Assembly: GCA_046293395.1 (NCBI GenBank)
Contig: JBKBOU010000001.1
Coordinates: 1,178,001 to 1,242,000 of the forward strand
Source: CAYNRA01 sp046293395
GTDB lineage: Bacteria > Bacteroidota > Bacteroidia > Cytophagales > Spirosomataceae
Length of the DNA stretch: 64,000 nt
Direction: 5' to 3'
Shown: piece after piece, positions 51,801 to 60,198 of the stretch
Layout of the letters: each line of letters opens with the position of its first letter
Position numbering within the stretch: position 1 is the stretch's first letter
Made by a program: the position numbers and the translations under genes
The notes under the pieces: model-generated
What the model was told of the DNA's origin: nothing
The model's input: only the letters and a program-made list of their open reading frames with translations
The model's database searches: none

Positions 51801-54800
51801 ATGGAAAATATCTTAAGGAAGTTTTACCAACGGTTGGCAAATATGAGTACAAAGAATAAATCTTTGGTGCTTCCTCAAGTTACGAAACGCTTGTTTATAG
51901 ACCTTCATTCCTTTCACTTTTTAAACAAAAAATCGTCTTTTTCAATCATAGAAACCGTCCTTTCGGGTACAAAAAAAGCAGTCTTAACCACCATTTTAGA
52001 CCCGCGAGATGGCAGGGCGAATGCGGTAAGTGAACAGCTAAAAACCCTCGTAAAAACGCATCAAATTATCCTTGAAGAACGAGGAACACACGACTTGCAC
52101 CTTGGATTTCCGTTTGTAACGGGTAAATTTCTTGATGGAACTGTCGTTCGTGCGCCTTTTTTACTTATCCCCGTACAGATTGAAACAGAAAATAATCAAT
52201 GGTTTCTTTCTCGAAAACCCGATTCTCCTTTGCGTTTCAATCGAGACTTTATTTTAGCATATAGCTACCGAAATCAGATTCGTCATTTAGATGCACTTCT
52301 TGAAACTAACTTTGAAGATTTTCCAACAGAAATACTGCCCTTTTTGACGAAACTGTACGAGTTTATCAAAGATTCGCCGCTCGAACTGAACTTCAACCGG
52401 GCACTCTTTGAATCACAACTCCAATTTTTTGAACAAAAAACAAGGGAGGATTTAAAGCAAACGTTTGAACTGGGCGTTTTACAACTTTTTCCAGAAGCCA
52501 TTCTTGGATTTTTCCCACATCACTCTTCATTTCTAGCTGCTGATTATGCGCACTTATTAGCGAAAATAGACACGCCTACTTCTTTGGAAAACTACTTTCA
52601 AGCAAATAGAAATGATGCAACGGATAAAATTTCAGAAGAATCCTTATTTCTAGGATTTCCTGTAGATGCCTCTCAAGAAGAAACCATTCAAGACGTAAAA
52701 AAAGGAAAATCGCTCGTTGTCATTGGGCCTCCGGGCAGTGGGAAATCTCAGCTAATCAGTAACTTAATTACGGATTTCACAAGTAGAGGAAAAAAAGTGT
52801 TGGTCGTTTGTCAGAAGAAAGCAGCACTTGATACGGTAACTTCTCGTTTGTCAGAAATAGGACTAGCTCCTTTTACGGCACAAATTCATGATATACATAC
52901 AGACAAAACACTCATTTTTAACAAGTTACAATTTCAAATCAATCAAATTTCAGAATACGAAAAGACCAATCATCAGTTGGATATTTTGGCTCTTGACAAA
53001 CAATTTACTTGGACAAGCCGCCGTATTCAACAAATTGAAGCGGAACTTTCTTTGTTCAAATCTACCCTTTTTGATACTTCTTTTTGTGGTAAATCAATCA
53101 AGGAATTATACCTAGCAAGTCAAGATTCATCTGGTGTAGTCCTTGATTCTCTGCTCTTTTCTGAGTTTCGGGCAGATGATTTTTCTCTTTTTTTAGAAAA
53201 AATCCGAGCTTTTGTTTTTTTTCGAAATCAGATAGATAGCGAGAAAAAACACGCGTCCTTCTTTCGAAATCTATATAAAAATGAACCAACTCATTGGACG
53301 AACGAAACGGAAAAGCAACTGCTTCATCAAATAGACAGATATAGTAACGCATTTGAACAATTCAAAGAATCTGTCCTTCAAAAAAACATTCATTTTGATA
53401 AGAATTTACCTAGTTTGATTGAGACGTGGATAGAAACAATTCTGTCAGTAGATAATCGACTCAGAGAATATCTATTTTTATCCTTACAAAAGGATAAACC
53501 ATTGATTAGCTATGAATTAAAGAAAAAAATTCGCTCTTTTTTGACTTTAACCAAACAGACATCTGTAGTAGAGAAATCTGGGCAAATATGTTCTCAGAAC
53601 GAATTATATCGAGTGCAAAAGGCACTTGAAAAGGCAGAAAAAAGAACCCATTTTCGCTTCGGAAAACTTATTTTCTCGTGGAGTCATCGTTCCGACTATC
53701 TGCTCATTAAAGAATGGCTTCCTCAAAGTTGGACAAAAGACGATTTGAAAAAATTAAATCAACGAATTGAAGCTACGCAGCACTATCATGCTCTTTACCA
53801 AGAAGTTACATCCCATTTAACTTCATTTGAACCTGCATTTGAGTCCGATTTTTGGGCTCTTTTAGAAGCTGAAAAAGTTCGCGGACAAAGCAAAAAACAG
53901 TTACAAACAGACGAATTATCGTCTATTCGCACAGCCATTCTTTCTTTTCCTACACTATCCTCTTTGGAGAATTGGGTACGACAAATTGCAGAAAATAAAA
54001 AAGAATGGGAGGAAGTTAAAATGGCAAGCCCGCTTTTGTCAGAAGAACAAGCAGCCCATTTGGAATGTACTCCTGTGGCGGAAATAAAAAGTGAGTTCTC
54101 TGTTTATCTTCCTTGGGTTGCTGAATTACACCGCATCTCAAAAACATGGAAACGGAGTGAATCAGAGCTTATTGAATTAGTTAGCAAAGTCGCAGAACCA
54201 AACCAATGGGAAGAACAATTATACCAAAGTTGGGTTCAATTCTGGATTGCACGTATCGAAACACAAGTACCTATTTTACAAGGAGTTACCTCAAGAAAAA
54301 TAGACTTTTTGGAAGAAGAATTACAGAGATTACTGGAAACGAAAGAGGCGGTAAGTCAGGATAAAATTCGCCTCGCCTTGCGGGAACAATGTTGTTTTGG
54401 CCTTGAAAAAAACCGCTTAAATAATCTCGTGAGCTACCGTGAATTGGGGCATCAGGTCGGGAAAAAGAGACAAACGTGGCCGTTGAGAAAATTAATGGAA
54501 GTATTTTCAGAAGATATTTTTAAACTGATACCATGTTGGTTGGCAACGCCGGAAGTAGCGGCGGGGCTTTTTCCGATTCAAGACAAACAGCCACTATTTG
54601 ATCTTGTTATTTTTGACGAGGCCTCTCAATGCCCGGTTGAACAGGGACTTCCGTTACTACTTCGTGGAAAACAGATTGTTATTACAGGCGACCCGAAACA
54701 ACTTCCTCCTTTTGATTTGTACCAAACTCGCATCGAACAAGAAACAGAAGATAATGTATTTCTGGAAGTAGAATCCTTGCTAGATGCAGCTTCCTTTTTA

Positions 54801-55682
54801 TTCCCAAAATTACAATTAAACGGTCATTACAGAAGTCAATCCATTGAGTTAATTCAGTTTTCAAACCAACATTTTTACGACAACAAACTCGAATTAATAC
54901 CTGATTATCAACTAATTAAAAGTAAAGAGAAAACATTATTTTACCACAAAGTTTCAGGAGTTTGGGCAGTTAATCAAAATGAGATGGAGGCTCAGGAAGT
55001 GCAGAATCTCGTTGAAGAAAAGTGGCAAAAAAATCCATCTCAACGTATTGGTGTGATTACTTTCAACCATGCACAAGCACAATTAATTGAAAAAAAAATA
55101 GATCAATTGGGCTATCCATCCTCTTTTGTACGTGTAAAAAACATTGAAAACGTACAAGGAGACGAATTTGATGTTGTCATTTTTTCTATTGGATATGCAC
55201 CCAATGCGCAACAAAAAATGGCACATCATTTTGGAAGTCTAAGTGTTGTGGGTGGGGAAAAACGCTTGAACGTAGCAATAACGCGTGCAAAAAAGCAACT
55301 ACATGTAGTAGCTAGTATTTGGCCAGCGGAACTTCAAGTGGAGCAAAGTAAAAACGAGGGACCTAAACTTTTAAAAGCATTTTTGACGTACGTTTTGGAT
55401 GTTACATCTCCCAAGAATAACGCATGTCAAAAGTTTCCTGAGAATACATTGGCGGGTGCGTTAGTTCAAAAAAATACGCACATTCGTTCTTCTCCTTTTT
55501 CATTTAGTGATTTGATTATGCTGGATGAAGCAGGTGATACAACACTTCTTTTAACAGATGATGACTTGTATTATTCCATGAAAAGCACCAAACAGGCACA
55601 CGGATATTTCCCCCGTTTACTTCGTAAGAAAAACTGGAAATTTGAGCGAATATGGAGCCGAAATAGAAAGAACGACATATAA
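51801..55682 (+). CDS. Large superfamily 1 helicase with DUF4011-like N-terminus and possible Vsr-like nuclease end
   Basis: A 1293-residue protein. Residues about 20-290 match the N-terminal region of DUF4011-type helicases (LFIDLHSFHFL, LRFNRDFILAYSY...). Walker A is GPPGSGKS (309-316); the SF1 core resumes at Walker B FDLVIFDEASQ (Asp939, Glu940), GDPKQLPPF (motif III), HYRSQS (IV), VQGDEFDVVIFS (V) and NVAITRAKK (VI), an Upf1/Dna2-like SF1B set. About 620 mostly helical residues separate motifs I and II. The last 65 residues (DLIMLDEAGDTTLLLTDDD..., ending NWKFERIWSRNRKND) resemble the Vsr/DUF559-like domain that ends many such helicases. It may act on DNA or RNA, possibly in defence, but no partner genes of a known defence system are adjacent. 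Confidence 0.8.
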   Translation: MENILRKFYQRLANMSTKNKSLVLPQVTKRLFIDLHSFHFLNKKSSFSIIETVLSGTKKAVLTTILDPRDGRANAVSEQLKTLVKTHQIILEERGTHDLHLGFPFVTGKFLDGTVVRAPFLLIPVQIETENNQWFLSRKPDSPLRFNRDFILAYSYRNQIRHLDALLETNFEDFPTEILPFLTKLYEFIKDSPLELNFNRALFESQLQFFEQKTREDLKQTFELGVLQLFPEAILGFFPHHSSFLAADYAHLLAKIDTPTSLENYFQANRNDATDKISEESLFLGFPVDASQEETIQDVKKGKSLVVIGPPGSGKSQLISNLITDFTSRGKKVLVVCQKKAALDTVTSRLSEIGLAPFTAQIHDIHTDKTLIFNKLQFQINQISEYEKTNHQLDILALDKQFTWTSRRIQQIEAELSLFKSTLFDTSFCGKSIKELYLASQDSSGVVLDSLLFSEFRADDFSLFLEKIRAFVFFRNQIDSEKKHASFFRNLYKNEPTHWTNETEKQLLHQIDRYSNAFEQFKESVLQKNIHFDKNLPSLIETWIETILSVDNRLREYLFLSLQKDKPLISYELKKKIRSFLTLTKQTSVVEKSGQICSQNELYRVQKALEKAEKRTHFRFGKLIFSWSHRSDYLLIKEWLPQSWTKDDLKKLNQRIEATQHYHALYQEVTSHLTSFEPAFESDFWALLEAEKVRGQSKKQLQTDELSSIRTAILSFPTLSSLENWVRQIAENKKEWEEVKMASPLLSEEQAAHLECTPVAEIKSEFSVYLPWVAELHRISKTWKRSESELIELVSKVAEPNQWEEQLYQSWVQFWIARIETQVPILQGVTSRKIDFLEEELQRLLETKEAVSQDKIRLALREQCCFGLEKNRLNNLVSYRELGHQVGKKRQTWPLRKLMEVFSEDIFKLIPCWLATPEVAAGLFPIQDKQPLFDLVIFDEASQCPVEQGLPLLLRGKQIVITGDPKQLPPFDLYQTRIEQETEDNVFLEVESLLDAASFLFPKLQLNGHYRSQSIELIQFSNQHFYDNKLELIPDYQLIKSKEKTLFYHKVSGVWAVNQNEMEAQEVQNLVEEKWQKNPSQRIGVITFNHAQAQLIEKKIDQLGYPSSFVRVKNIENVQGDEFDVVIFSIGYAPNAQQKMAHHFGSLSVVGGEKRLNVAITRAKKQLHVVASIWPAELQVEQSKNEGPKLLKAFLTYVLDVTSPKNNACQKFPENTLAGALVQKNTHIRSSPFSFSDLIMLDEAGDTTLLLTDDDLYYSMKSTKQAHGYFPRLLRKKNWKFERIWSRNRKNDI

Positions 55683-55902
55683 AAATATATCATTCACAGC
55701 TATTTAAAAGAAAGATTCATCCAAAATCAACTACTCGACCGAACCCAACTAAATACCTAAGAAATATTGATTTGAGTTTACGGGTAGCGGAAAGATAAAT
55801 CAAATGATTATTCTAAGAATAAAAAAAGCAACCCCTCATTCAACCTACTTTGGCAAGGTTATTGAAAAGTACTTATTGAATGTAAATTCCTCCTTCTTTA
55901 CA

Positions 55903-55940
55903 ATAAGTAGTTAGCAAGCAAACTGTTTGCTACTACTTAT
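55903..55940. repeat. Imperfect 14-bp hairpin after the MOSC gene
   Basis: ATAAGTAGT + AGCAA (55903-55911 and 55913-55917, one bulged T) pairs with 55927-55940 around a 9-nt loop. It starts five bases past the MOSC stop on the reverse strand; it lacks a T run, so termination is uncertain. Confidence 0.4.
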
Positions 55941-55944
55941 TTCT

Positions 55945-56757
55945 TCACTTCATTTCTGTAATTACTTTGACTTCATCCCCCACACGAATAAACCCACTTT
56001 TGAGAACAGCTATATTTTGACCGAAGAGGATTTTACGTCCGCTTTGCCGAAAAGTAGCCAACGTTTGGAGAGGTTCTTTTCCGCGCTCCCCTGACACGGG
56101 GTCAACCGTTGTAAAGACACAACGAGCGCAAGGCTTGACACCCTGTAAATGCGCATCTCCTACGTGCATCAGACCTAAAGAATCTTCTTGGTATGCAGCT
56201 ATTCCTGCAAAAATGAGATTAGGTCGAAAACGATGTACGTTCATTTCCTCTCCAATTCGCTCCGAAATATCTGTTAGACTAGCTTCGCTAATGCCAAGAA
56301 TTGGGTATCCGTCCGACAAACTCGTTTCCTCTTTGCCTGTTATCTGAAAATCAGGGTCAATCCACCGAACGCCCTCTTCGGGCTGGTAAACCAAACGACA
56401 AGCAACACCCAGACGTTCTGAAAACCAAGCATCCAGCGCTGTTGAGACCCGAACGACTTGAACTTCATCCTCCCAAACCGTTGCAGAAAAAGAATCTGTG
56501 GTTTCGGGAATAAATGGAACCAGACAAGAGCTTTGGGATGGAATATGTACCACTCGCCAAGCTGATTCTGCTTGTTCTACCCGAAAAAAGACCATTTCTT
56601 TTACCGTTCGTTGCGTCATAAATTCACCTGAACTATCCACGAGCATCCACCGCCTGTCATGAGCGAGCCCTTTGGGGGTCACGAGTGCCTCCGTCAGTGC
56701 AACGCCAGCCAACGATTTTATCGGATAAATAAAGAGTTTTGAAATTGTACAATTCAT
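55945..56757 (-). CDS. MOSC-domain protein (mARC/YcbX-like)
   Basis: A 270-residue protein with MOSC_N beta-barrel domain (residues 1-120: ISKLFIYPIKSLAGVALTEALVTPKGLAHDRRWMLVD) and MOSC domain (about 130-265: ...PILGISEASLTDISERIG, VHRFRPNLIFAG, GVKPCARCVFTTVDPVSGERG). The Cys in KPCARC is the conserved molybdenum-cofactor ligand. Such enzymes reduce N-hydroxylated compounds such as 6-N-hydroxylaminopurine in E. coli (YcbX). The C-terminal ferredoxin domain of YcbX is missing, so it needs a separate electron donor, as eukaryotic mARC does. Divergent from the dipeptidyl peptidase gene. Confidence 0.9.
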   Translation of the reverse strand: MNCTISKLFIYPIKSLAGVALTEALVTPKGLAHDRRWMLVDSSGEFMTQRTVKEMVFFRVEQAESAWRVVHIPSQSSCLVPFIPETTDSFSATVWEDEVQVVRVSTALDAWFSERLGVACRLVYQPEEGVRWIDPDFQITGKEETSLSDGYPILGISEASLTDISERIGEEMNVHRFRPNLIFAGIAAYQEDSLGLMHVGDAHLQGVKPCARCVFTTVDPVSGERGKEPLQTLATFRQSGRKILFGQNIAVLKSGFIRVGDEVKVITEMK

Positions 56758-56857
56758 TATTTTATGCAGGAAAAGAAGGAAAATGAGCAGAATTACTCAA
56801 AATTCATTCTGTTTATTTATTTTTACAAGTCAACAAATCTATTAAGAAATACCCTAA

Positions 56858-59056
56858 ATGAAAAAAATCATTGTTTTATGCGTATTTGCTGTTTTTTCTG
56901 TGTCTAGTTTTGCACAGCAAAAACCCTTCTCAAACCTACGCGAAGCCTTATTATCTGGCAGTAAATTAGCTGGAAAATCAGGGCCACAGAGCATCAATTG
57001 GTTGCCCGATGGAGAAACTTTTTCTTATATCGACAAACCCGGAAGCATCGTTCGGTTCAATCCGTCAAATCAACAAACAAGTGCTATTTTTTCGTCAGAC
57101 GGACTGACTTTTCCCAATACCTCTACCCCATTTCAATACCAGAGTTTTCAATGGTCGGCAGATGGTAAATACCTTCTTTTTCAGACGAATTTTAAGCCTG
57201 TTTGGCGCTATTCTGGAGATGCCGATTATTATTTATATAGTCTAGCCGACAAAAAGTTGACTCTTTTAGCCTCTGGTGCAAGAACTGCGCAATTATCTCC
57301 GGATGGACAAAAAATCGTGTATGAACGCGGCGGTGATTTATACCTTCGCGAGTTGGCGACATTAAAAGAGGTACAACTCACAAACGACGCAGGAAAGGCT
57401 GTCTATAACGGTCGATTTGGTTGGGCATACGAAGAAGAATTTGGGTTGGTTCAAGCGTGGGTTTGGTCGCCAGATAGCCGTTACATTGCTTTTTGGCACT
57501 CGGATGAAAGCCAAGTACCTATGTATCAGCTCTCTGACTTTCAGGCGGCACATCCAACCTTCGACCAAATTCCGTATCCACGCGTAGGAGATCCGAATAT
57601 TCAAGTAAAAATTGGCATCCTTGATTTACAGGAACAAAACAAAGTTCAGTGGACAAAATTTGATTTACAAGATGGCTATGTACCGCGTATTTACTGGACA
57701 TCTCAGACCGGGCAGTTGGCAATTCAGCACTTAAATCGTGCGCAAAATCACTTGACAGTTTATTTTGCCAAAGCACAAGACGGCTCTACACAGAAAATAT
57801 TTGAAGAAAAAGACGAGAAGGGCTGGATAGATGTTTTTGATTTCTTTGCCAACTCCAATGACTTCATGCTTTTTCCACCTCAAAAGCAAGAATTTTATTG
57901 GATTTCAGGACGTTCAGGACATCAACACATTTATGTATATGACTACAAAGGTCAGATTATCAGACAGTTAACAAGTGGTAATTGGGATGTAATGAGTTTG
58001 CAAGCGTATCATGCAAAAAATGATGCGTTGCTGTTTACATCCACAGAAAATACGCCGTTAGAAAGACATTTGTACAGCATTCAAACATCGGGAAAAAACA
58101 AACTCCATTTAACACCCGAAAAGGGACTTCATCAAGTGAATGTTTCTCCGAGTGGCCGTTATTTTGTCGATACATATTCTTCTATCACAACGCCAAAAGT
58201 TGTACAACTTAAAAATGACAAAGGGGCAAATATTCATACATTTGAGACGAATGCCAATGTGGGGGAATTTGTAAAGACGATTCCCTATGCTCAACGTGAA
58301 CTGCATCAATTTACGACATCTGATGGTCAAAAAATAGACATCTATGTAGTCAAACCGGTTGGATTTGATGCAACCAAAAAGTATCCATTGGTGCTTACTA
58401 TTTATGGCGGACCTGGCTCACAATCTGTTTATAACCAATGGAGTAGCAGTGCATGGGAACAATGGCTTGCGCAAAATGGCTATGTCGTTGCTAGTGTAAA
58501 CAACCGAGGCAGCGGTGGTTATGGACAGGCATTTATGCAGGCAGTATATGAACAACTAGGAAAAGTAGAATCTCAGGATTTTGTAGAAGCTGCAAACTAT
58601 CTTTCACGCACCTATTCTTGGATAAATCCCGAAAAAAGAGCCATTCAAGGGCATAGTTACGGTGGATTTATGAGTAGCTACACGATGGTAAATCACCCAG
58701 ATGCTTTTCGTGTTGGGTTAGTAGGCGCGCCTGTTACAGACTGGCGTTTGTATGACAATATCTACACAGAAAGATATATGGGACTTCTCCCACAGAATAC
58801 AGATAAATATGCAAGTCAAGTTGTGACTAAAAATGCAAAAAACTTGAAGGGTAAAATACTACTTGCACATTCTACCATGGATGATAACGTACACATTATC
58901 AATACATTCCAAGCAGTAAAAGCATTTACAGACGCAGGAAAAGACATTGATTTACGCATTTATCCTCCCGGAAACCACGCTGTTTCTTACAGTACAGAAA
59001 GCTATGTATTATTGTATCAAACCTACTTTAATTACCTAGAAACACACCTCAAATAA
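56858..59056 (+). CDS. Dipeptidyl peptidase IV (S9B peptidase)
   Basis: A 732-residue exported serine peptidase that removes X-Pro or X-Ala dipeptides from peptide N-termini. Signal peptide 1-19; eight-bladed beta-propeller about 40-480 with the double-Glu motif YEEEFGLVQAWVWSPDSRYIAF that binds the substrate N-terminus; alpha/beta-hydrolase domain to the end with GPGSQSVYNQW, nucleophile GHSYGGFMSSY (Ser600), Asp675/Asp676 (TMDDNVH) and His707 (PPGNHAVS). It is related to the S9 isopeptidases that open lasso peptides, which is of note because a lasso-like cassette follows 0.45 kb downstream, but DPP IV is itself common in Bacteroidota periplasms. Confidence 0.93.
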   Translation: MKKIIVLCVFAVFSVSSFAQQKPFSNLREALLSGSKLAGKSGPQSINWLPDGETFSYIDKPGSIVRFNPSNQQTSAIFSSDGLTFPNTSTPFQYQSFQWSADGKYLLFQTNFKPVWRYSGDADYYLYSLADKKLTLLASGARTAQLSPDGQKIVYERGGDLYLRELATLKEVQLTNDAGKAVYNGRFGWAYEEEFGLVQAWVWSPDSRYIAFWHSDESQVPMYQLSDFQAAHPTFDQIPYPRVGDPNIQVKIGILDLQEQNKVQWTKFDLQDGYVPRIYWTSQTGQLAIQHLNRAQNHLTVYFAKAQDGSTQKIFEEKDEKGWIDVFDFFANSNDFMLFPPQKQEFYWISGRSGHQHIYVYDYKGQIIRQLTSGNWDVMSLQAYHAKNDALLFTSTENTPLERHLYSIQTSGKNKLHLTPEKGLHQVNVSPSGRYFVDTYSSITTPKVVQLKNDKGANIHTFETNANVGEFVKTIPYAQRELHQFTTSDGQKIDIYVVKPVGFDATKKYPLVLTIYGGPGSQSVYNQWSSSAWEQWLAQNGYVVASVNNRGSGGYGQAFMQAVYEQLGKVESQDFVEAANYLSRTYSWINPEKRAIQGHSYGGFMSSYTMVNHPDAFRVGLVGAPVTDWRLYDNIYTERYMGLLPQNTDKYASQVVTKNAKNLKGKILLAHSTMDDNVHIINTFQAVKAFTDAGKDIDLRIYPPGNHAVSYSTESYVLLYQTYFNYLETHLK

Positions 59057-59061
59057 GTTTA

Positions 59062-59093
59062 TTTCCCCCTGAAATTTACGTTTCAGGGGGAAA
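59062..59093 (+). terminator. Terminator after the dipeptidyl peptidase gene
   Basis: Perfect 13-bp stem TTTCCCCCTGAAA (59062-59074) with TTTCAGGGGGAAA (59081-59093), loop TTTACG, starting five bases after the stop codon. Downstream sequence is not T-rich, so it may act as a terminator or as a 3'-end stabilising stem. Confidence 0.6.
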
Positions 59094-59142
59094 TGAAAAA
59101 GATAGACAAAAACCATTTCGGCACAAATTCGGTTTGAAAGGT

Positions 59143-59280
59143 ATGAATAGAAAAGAAATTCTTATCCAATGGCTCAAAAAAATGGGGTGGGCTGGTTTCT
59201 TCTTTTTTTTAATAAAAGGAGTAACACTCTATATTATTCTACCTTATCTCATCACAAAAGGACTTATCAATTGTAGTTAA
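59143..59280 (+). CDS. 45-aa single-pass membrane protein
   Basis: ATG at 59143, stop at 59278. The protein starts with an amphipathic basic helix (MNRKEILIQWLKKMGW) and continues with a hydrophobic helix AGFFFFLIKGVTLYIILPYL. The KKxGxxGFxFFLIKGxxxxxIP pattern is that of a very small protein found across Bacteroidota and sometimes misnamed alanyl-tRNA synthetase; the resemblance to that family, not the length, supports the call. It lies between the DPP IV terminator and a small hairpin (59281-59298). Role unknown. Confidence 0.6.
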   Translation: MNRKEILIQWLKKMGWAGFFFFLIKGVTLYIILPYLITKGLINCS

Positions 59281-59298
59281 GTAGAGAAATCTCTCTAC
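59281..59298 (+). terminator. Small hairpin after the 45-aa gene
   Basis: GTAGAGA (59281-59287) with TCTCTAC (59292-59298), loop AATC, directly after the stop codon, then CTTTCCC. A 7-bp stem without a clean T tract; moderate support. Confidence 0.4.
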
Positions 59299-59512
59299 CT
59301 TTCCCTATAAAATATTTACCTTAACTACCTGATTATAAGTAAAATACATGAATTTTATTTAATTAATTAAGGTTTATTTTTTTCACTACCCAAAATAGCC
59401 TCTACTTTCTTCCAACCCATAAACACGTCTTTTATTTGGTAAACGAAGATATTTTTTTCCATTCTATAATTTTCTTACCTTCGTGAAAACATGAAACAAA
59501 ACTCGATTAGCT

Positions 59513-59791
59513 ATGAAAAACACAGATACTTTCCAGGCACTTTTGCACGTATCGTATGCCCAACTCCGCACAGAATGCGTGCTTCTGGATACAAAAAGAG
59601 GAACGTATTTCGAACTCAATGAAGTTGCCACCGAAATCTGGCTTTTGCTTGCCAAAGATGCCGTCTCCATTCTTGACATTCACATTTCTCTCTTGTCTAT
59701 TTTTGACGTTCCGTCCGCTAATCTCCTCGAAGATATTCACGAAATAATTACACAACTACTTCATGATAAGCTCATTGAGAAAGTATCGTAA
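59513..59791 (+). CDS. PqqD-like RiPP recognition protein (lasso B1-type)
   Basis: A 92-residue protein of the PqqD family: CVLLDTKRGTYFELNEVATEIWLLL followed by the helical half (DIHISLLSIFDVPSANLLEDIHEIITQLLHDKLIEKV). This is the winged-helix RiPP recognition element that binds the leader of a ribosomal peptide precursor. In lasso-peptide clusters the stand-alone form is called B1 and is next to the B2 protease, exactly the arrangement here. It overlaps the B2 gene by 29 bp in another frame, so they are translated together. The upstream 215 bp hold no convincing precursor gene. Confidence 0.85.
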   Translation: MKNTDTFQALLHVSYAQLRTECVLLDTKRGTYFELNEVATEIWLLLAKDAVSILDIHISLLSIFDVPSANLLEDIHEIITQLLHDKLIEKVS

Positions 59792-60194
59792 GTGGCGTTC
59801 CTTACGCAACTACGAACGACATTGTGTGACTTCTATTCTTGTTTGGCTTAGCTTTTGGTTGCTCGTCACGCAGGTTATTCCTTTTACATACTGGATAAAC
59901 GTCCTAAAAAAAGTCCGATTTTCGGGATTTAAAACATATTCATCTGACCTTTTAATAAGTTGTATTGTGCGTTGCCATAGTTTATTCCCGACTAGAAACG
60001 TATGTCTCATCCAAGCATTTGTCTTTTGGTCATTGGTTGATAAAAATAAAGATATTTGTATTGTCATTGGTGTTCAAAAAAATGAAATGACTATTTTTGA
60101 AGCCCACGCGTGGATAGAAAAACAGTCAGAAATTCTCATTGGAAAACGTCCCTTCGACCATTTTACACCTATTTGGAGGTACAGAAACGCATAA
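59763..60194 (+). CDS. Lasso-peptide-type B2 leader protease (transglutaminase-like)
   Basis: A 143-residue protein. N-terminus is basic with an amphipathic/hydrophobic stretch (LVWLSFWLLVTQVIPFTYW); the catalytic core has RNVCLIQAFVFWSLV (Cys81) and IFEAHAWIE (His115), matching the CLxxS/ALxxxL and HAW motifs of the B2 cysteine peptidases that cut the precursor's leader. The usual Ser/Arg after the Cys-Leu pair is Ile-Gln here. It is directly linked to the PqqD-like gene (29-bp overlap) and to the next gene (4-bp gap). No asparagine-synthetase-like lasso cyclase is in the window. Confidence 0.82.
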   Translation: MISSLRKYRKWRSLRNYERHCVTSILVWLSFWLLVTQVIPFTYWINVLKKVRFSGFKTYSSDLLISCIVRCHSLFPTRNVCLIQAFVFWSLVDKNKDICIVIGVQKNEMTIFEAHAWIEKQSEILIGKRPFDHFTPIWRYRNA

Positions 60195-60198
60195 AACC

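Noticed and set aside
51801..55682. Calling the helicase part of a known anti-phage system.
   Set aside because: No methyltransferase, nuclease, phospholipase D or other known partner gene lies next to it; only the LuxE-like gene does.
59491..59622. 43-codon open frame (MKQNSISYEK...) just before and inside the PqqD-like gene, at the place where a RiPP precursor might be.
   Set aside because: Most of it overlaps the PqqD gene in another frame, and it has no leader/core features such as a Thr before the core or a lasso ring Gly plus Asp/Glu at the right distance.
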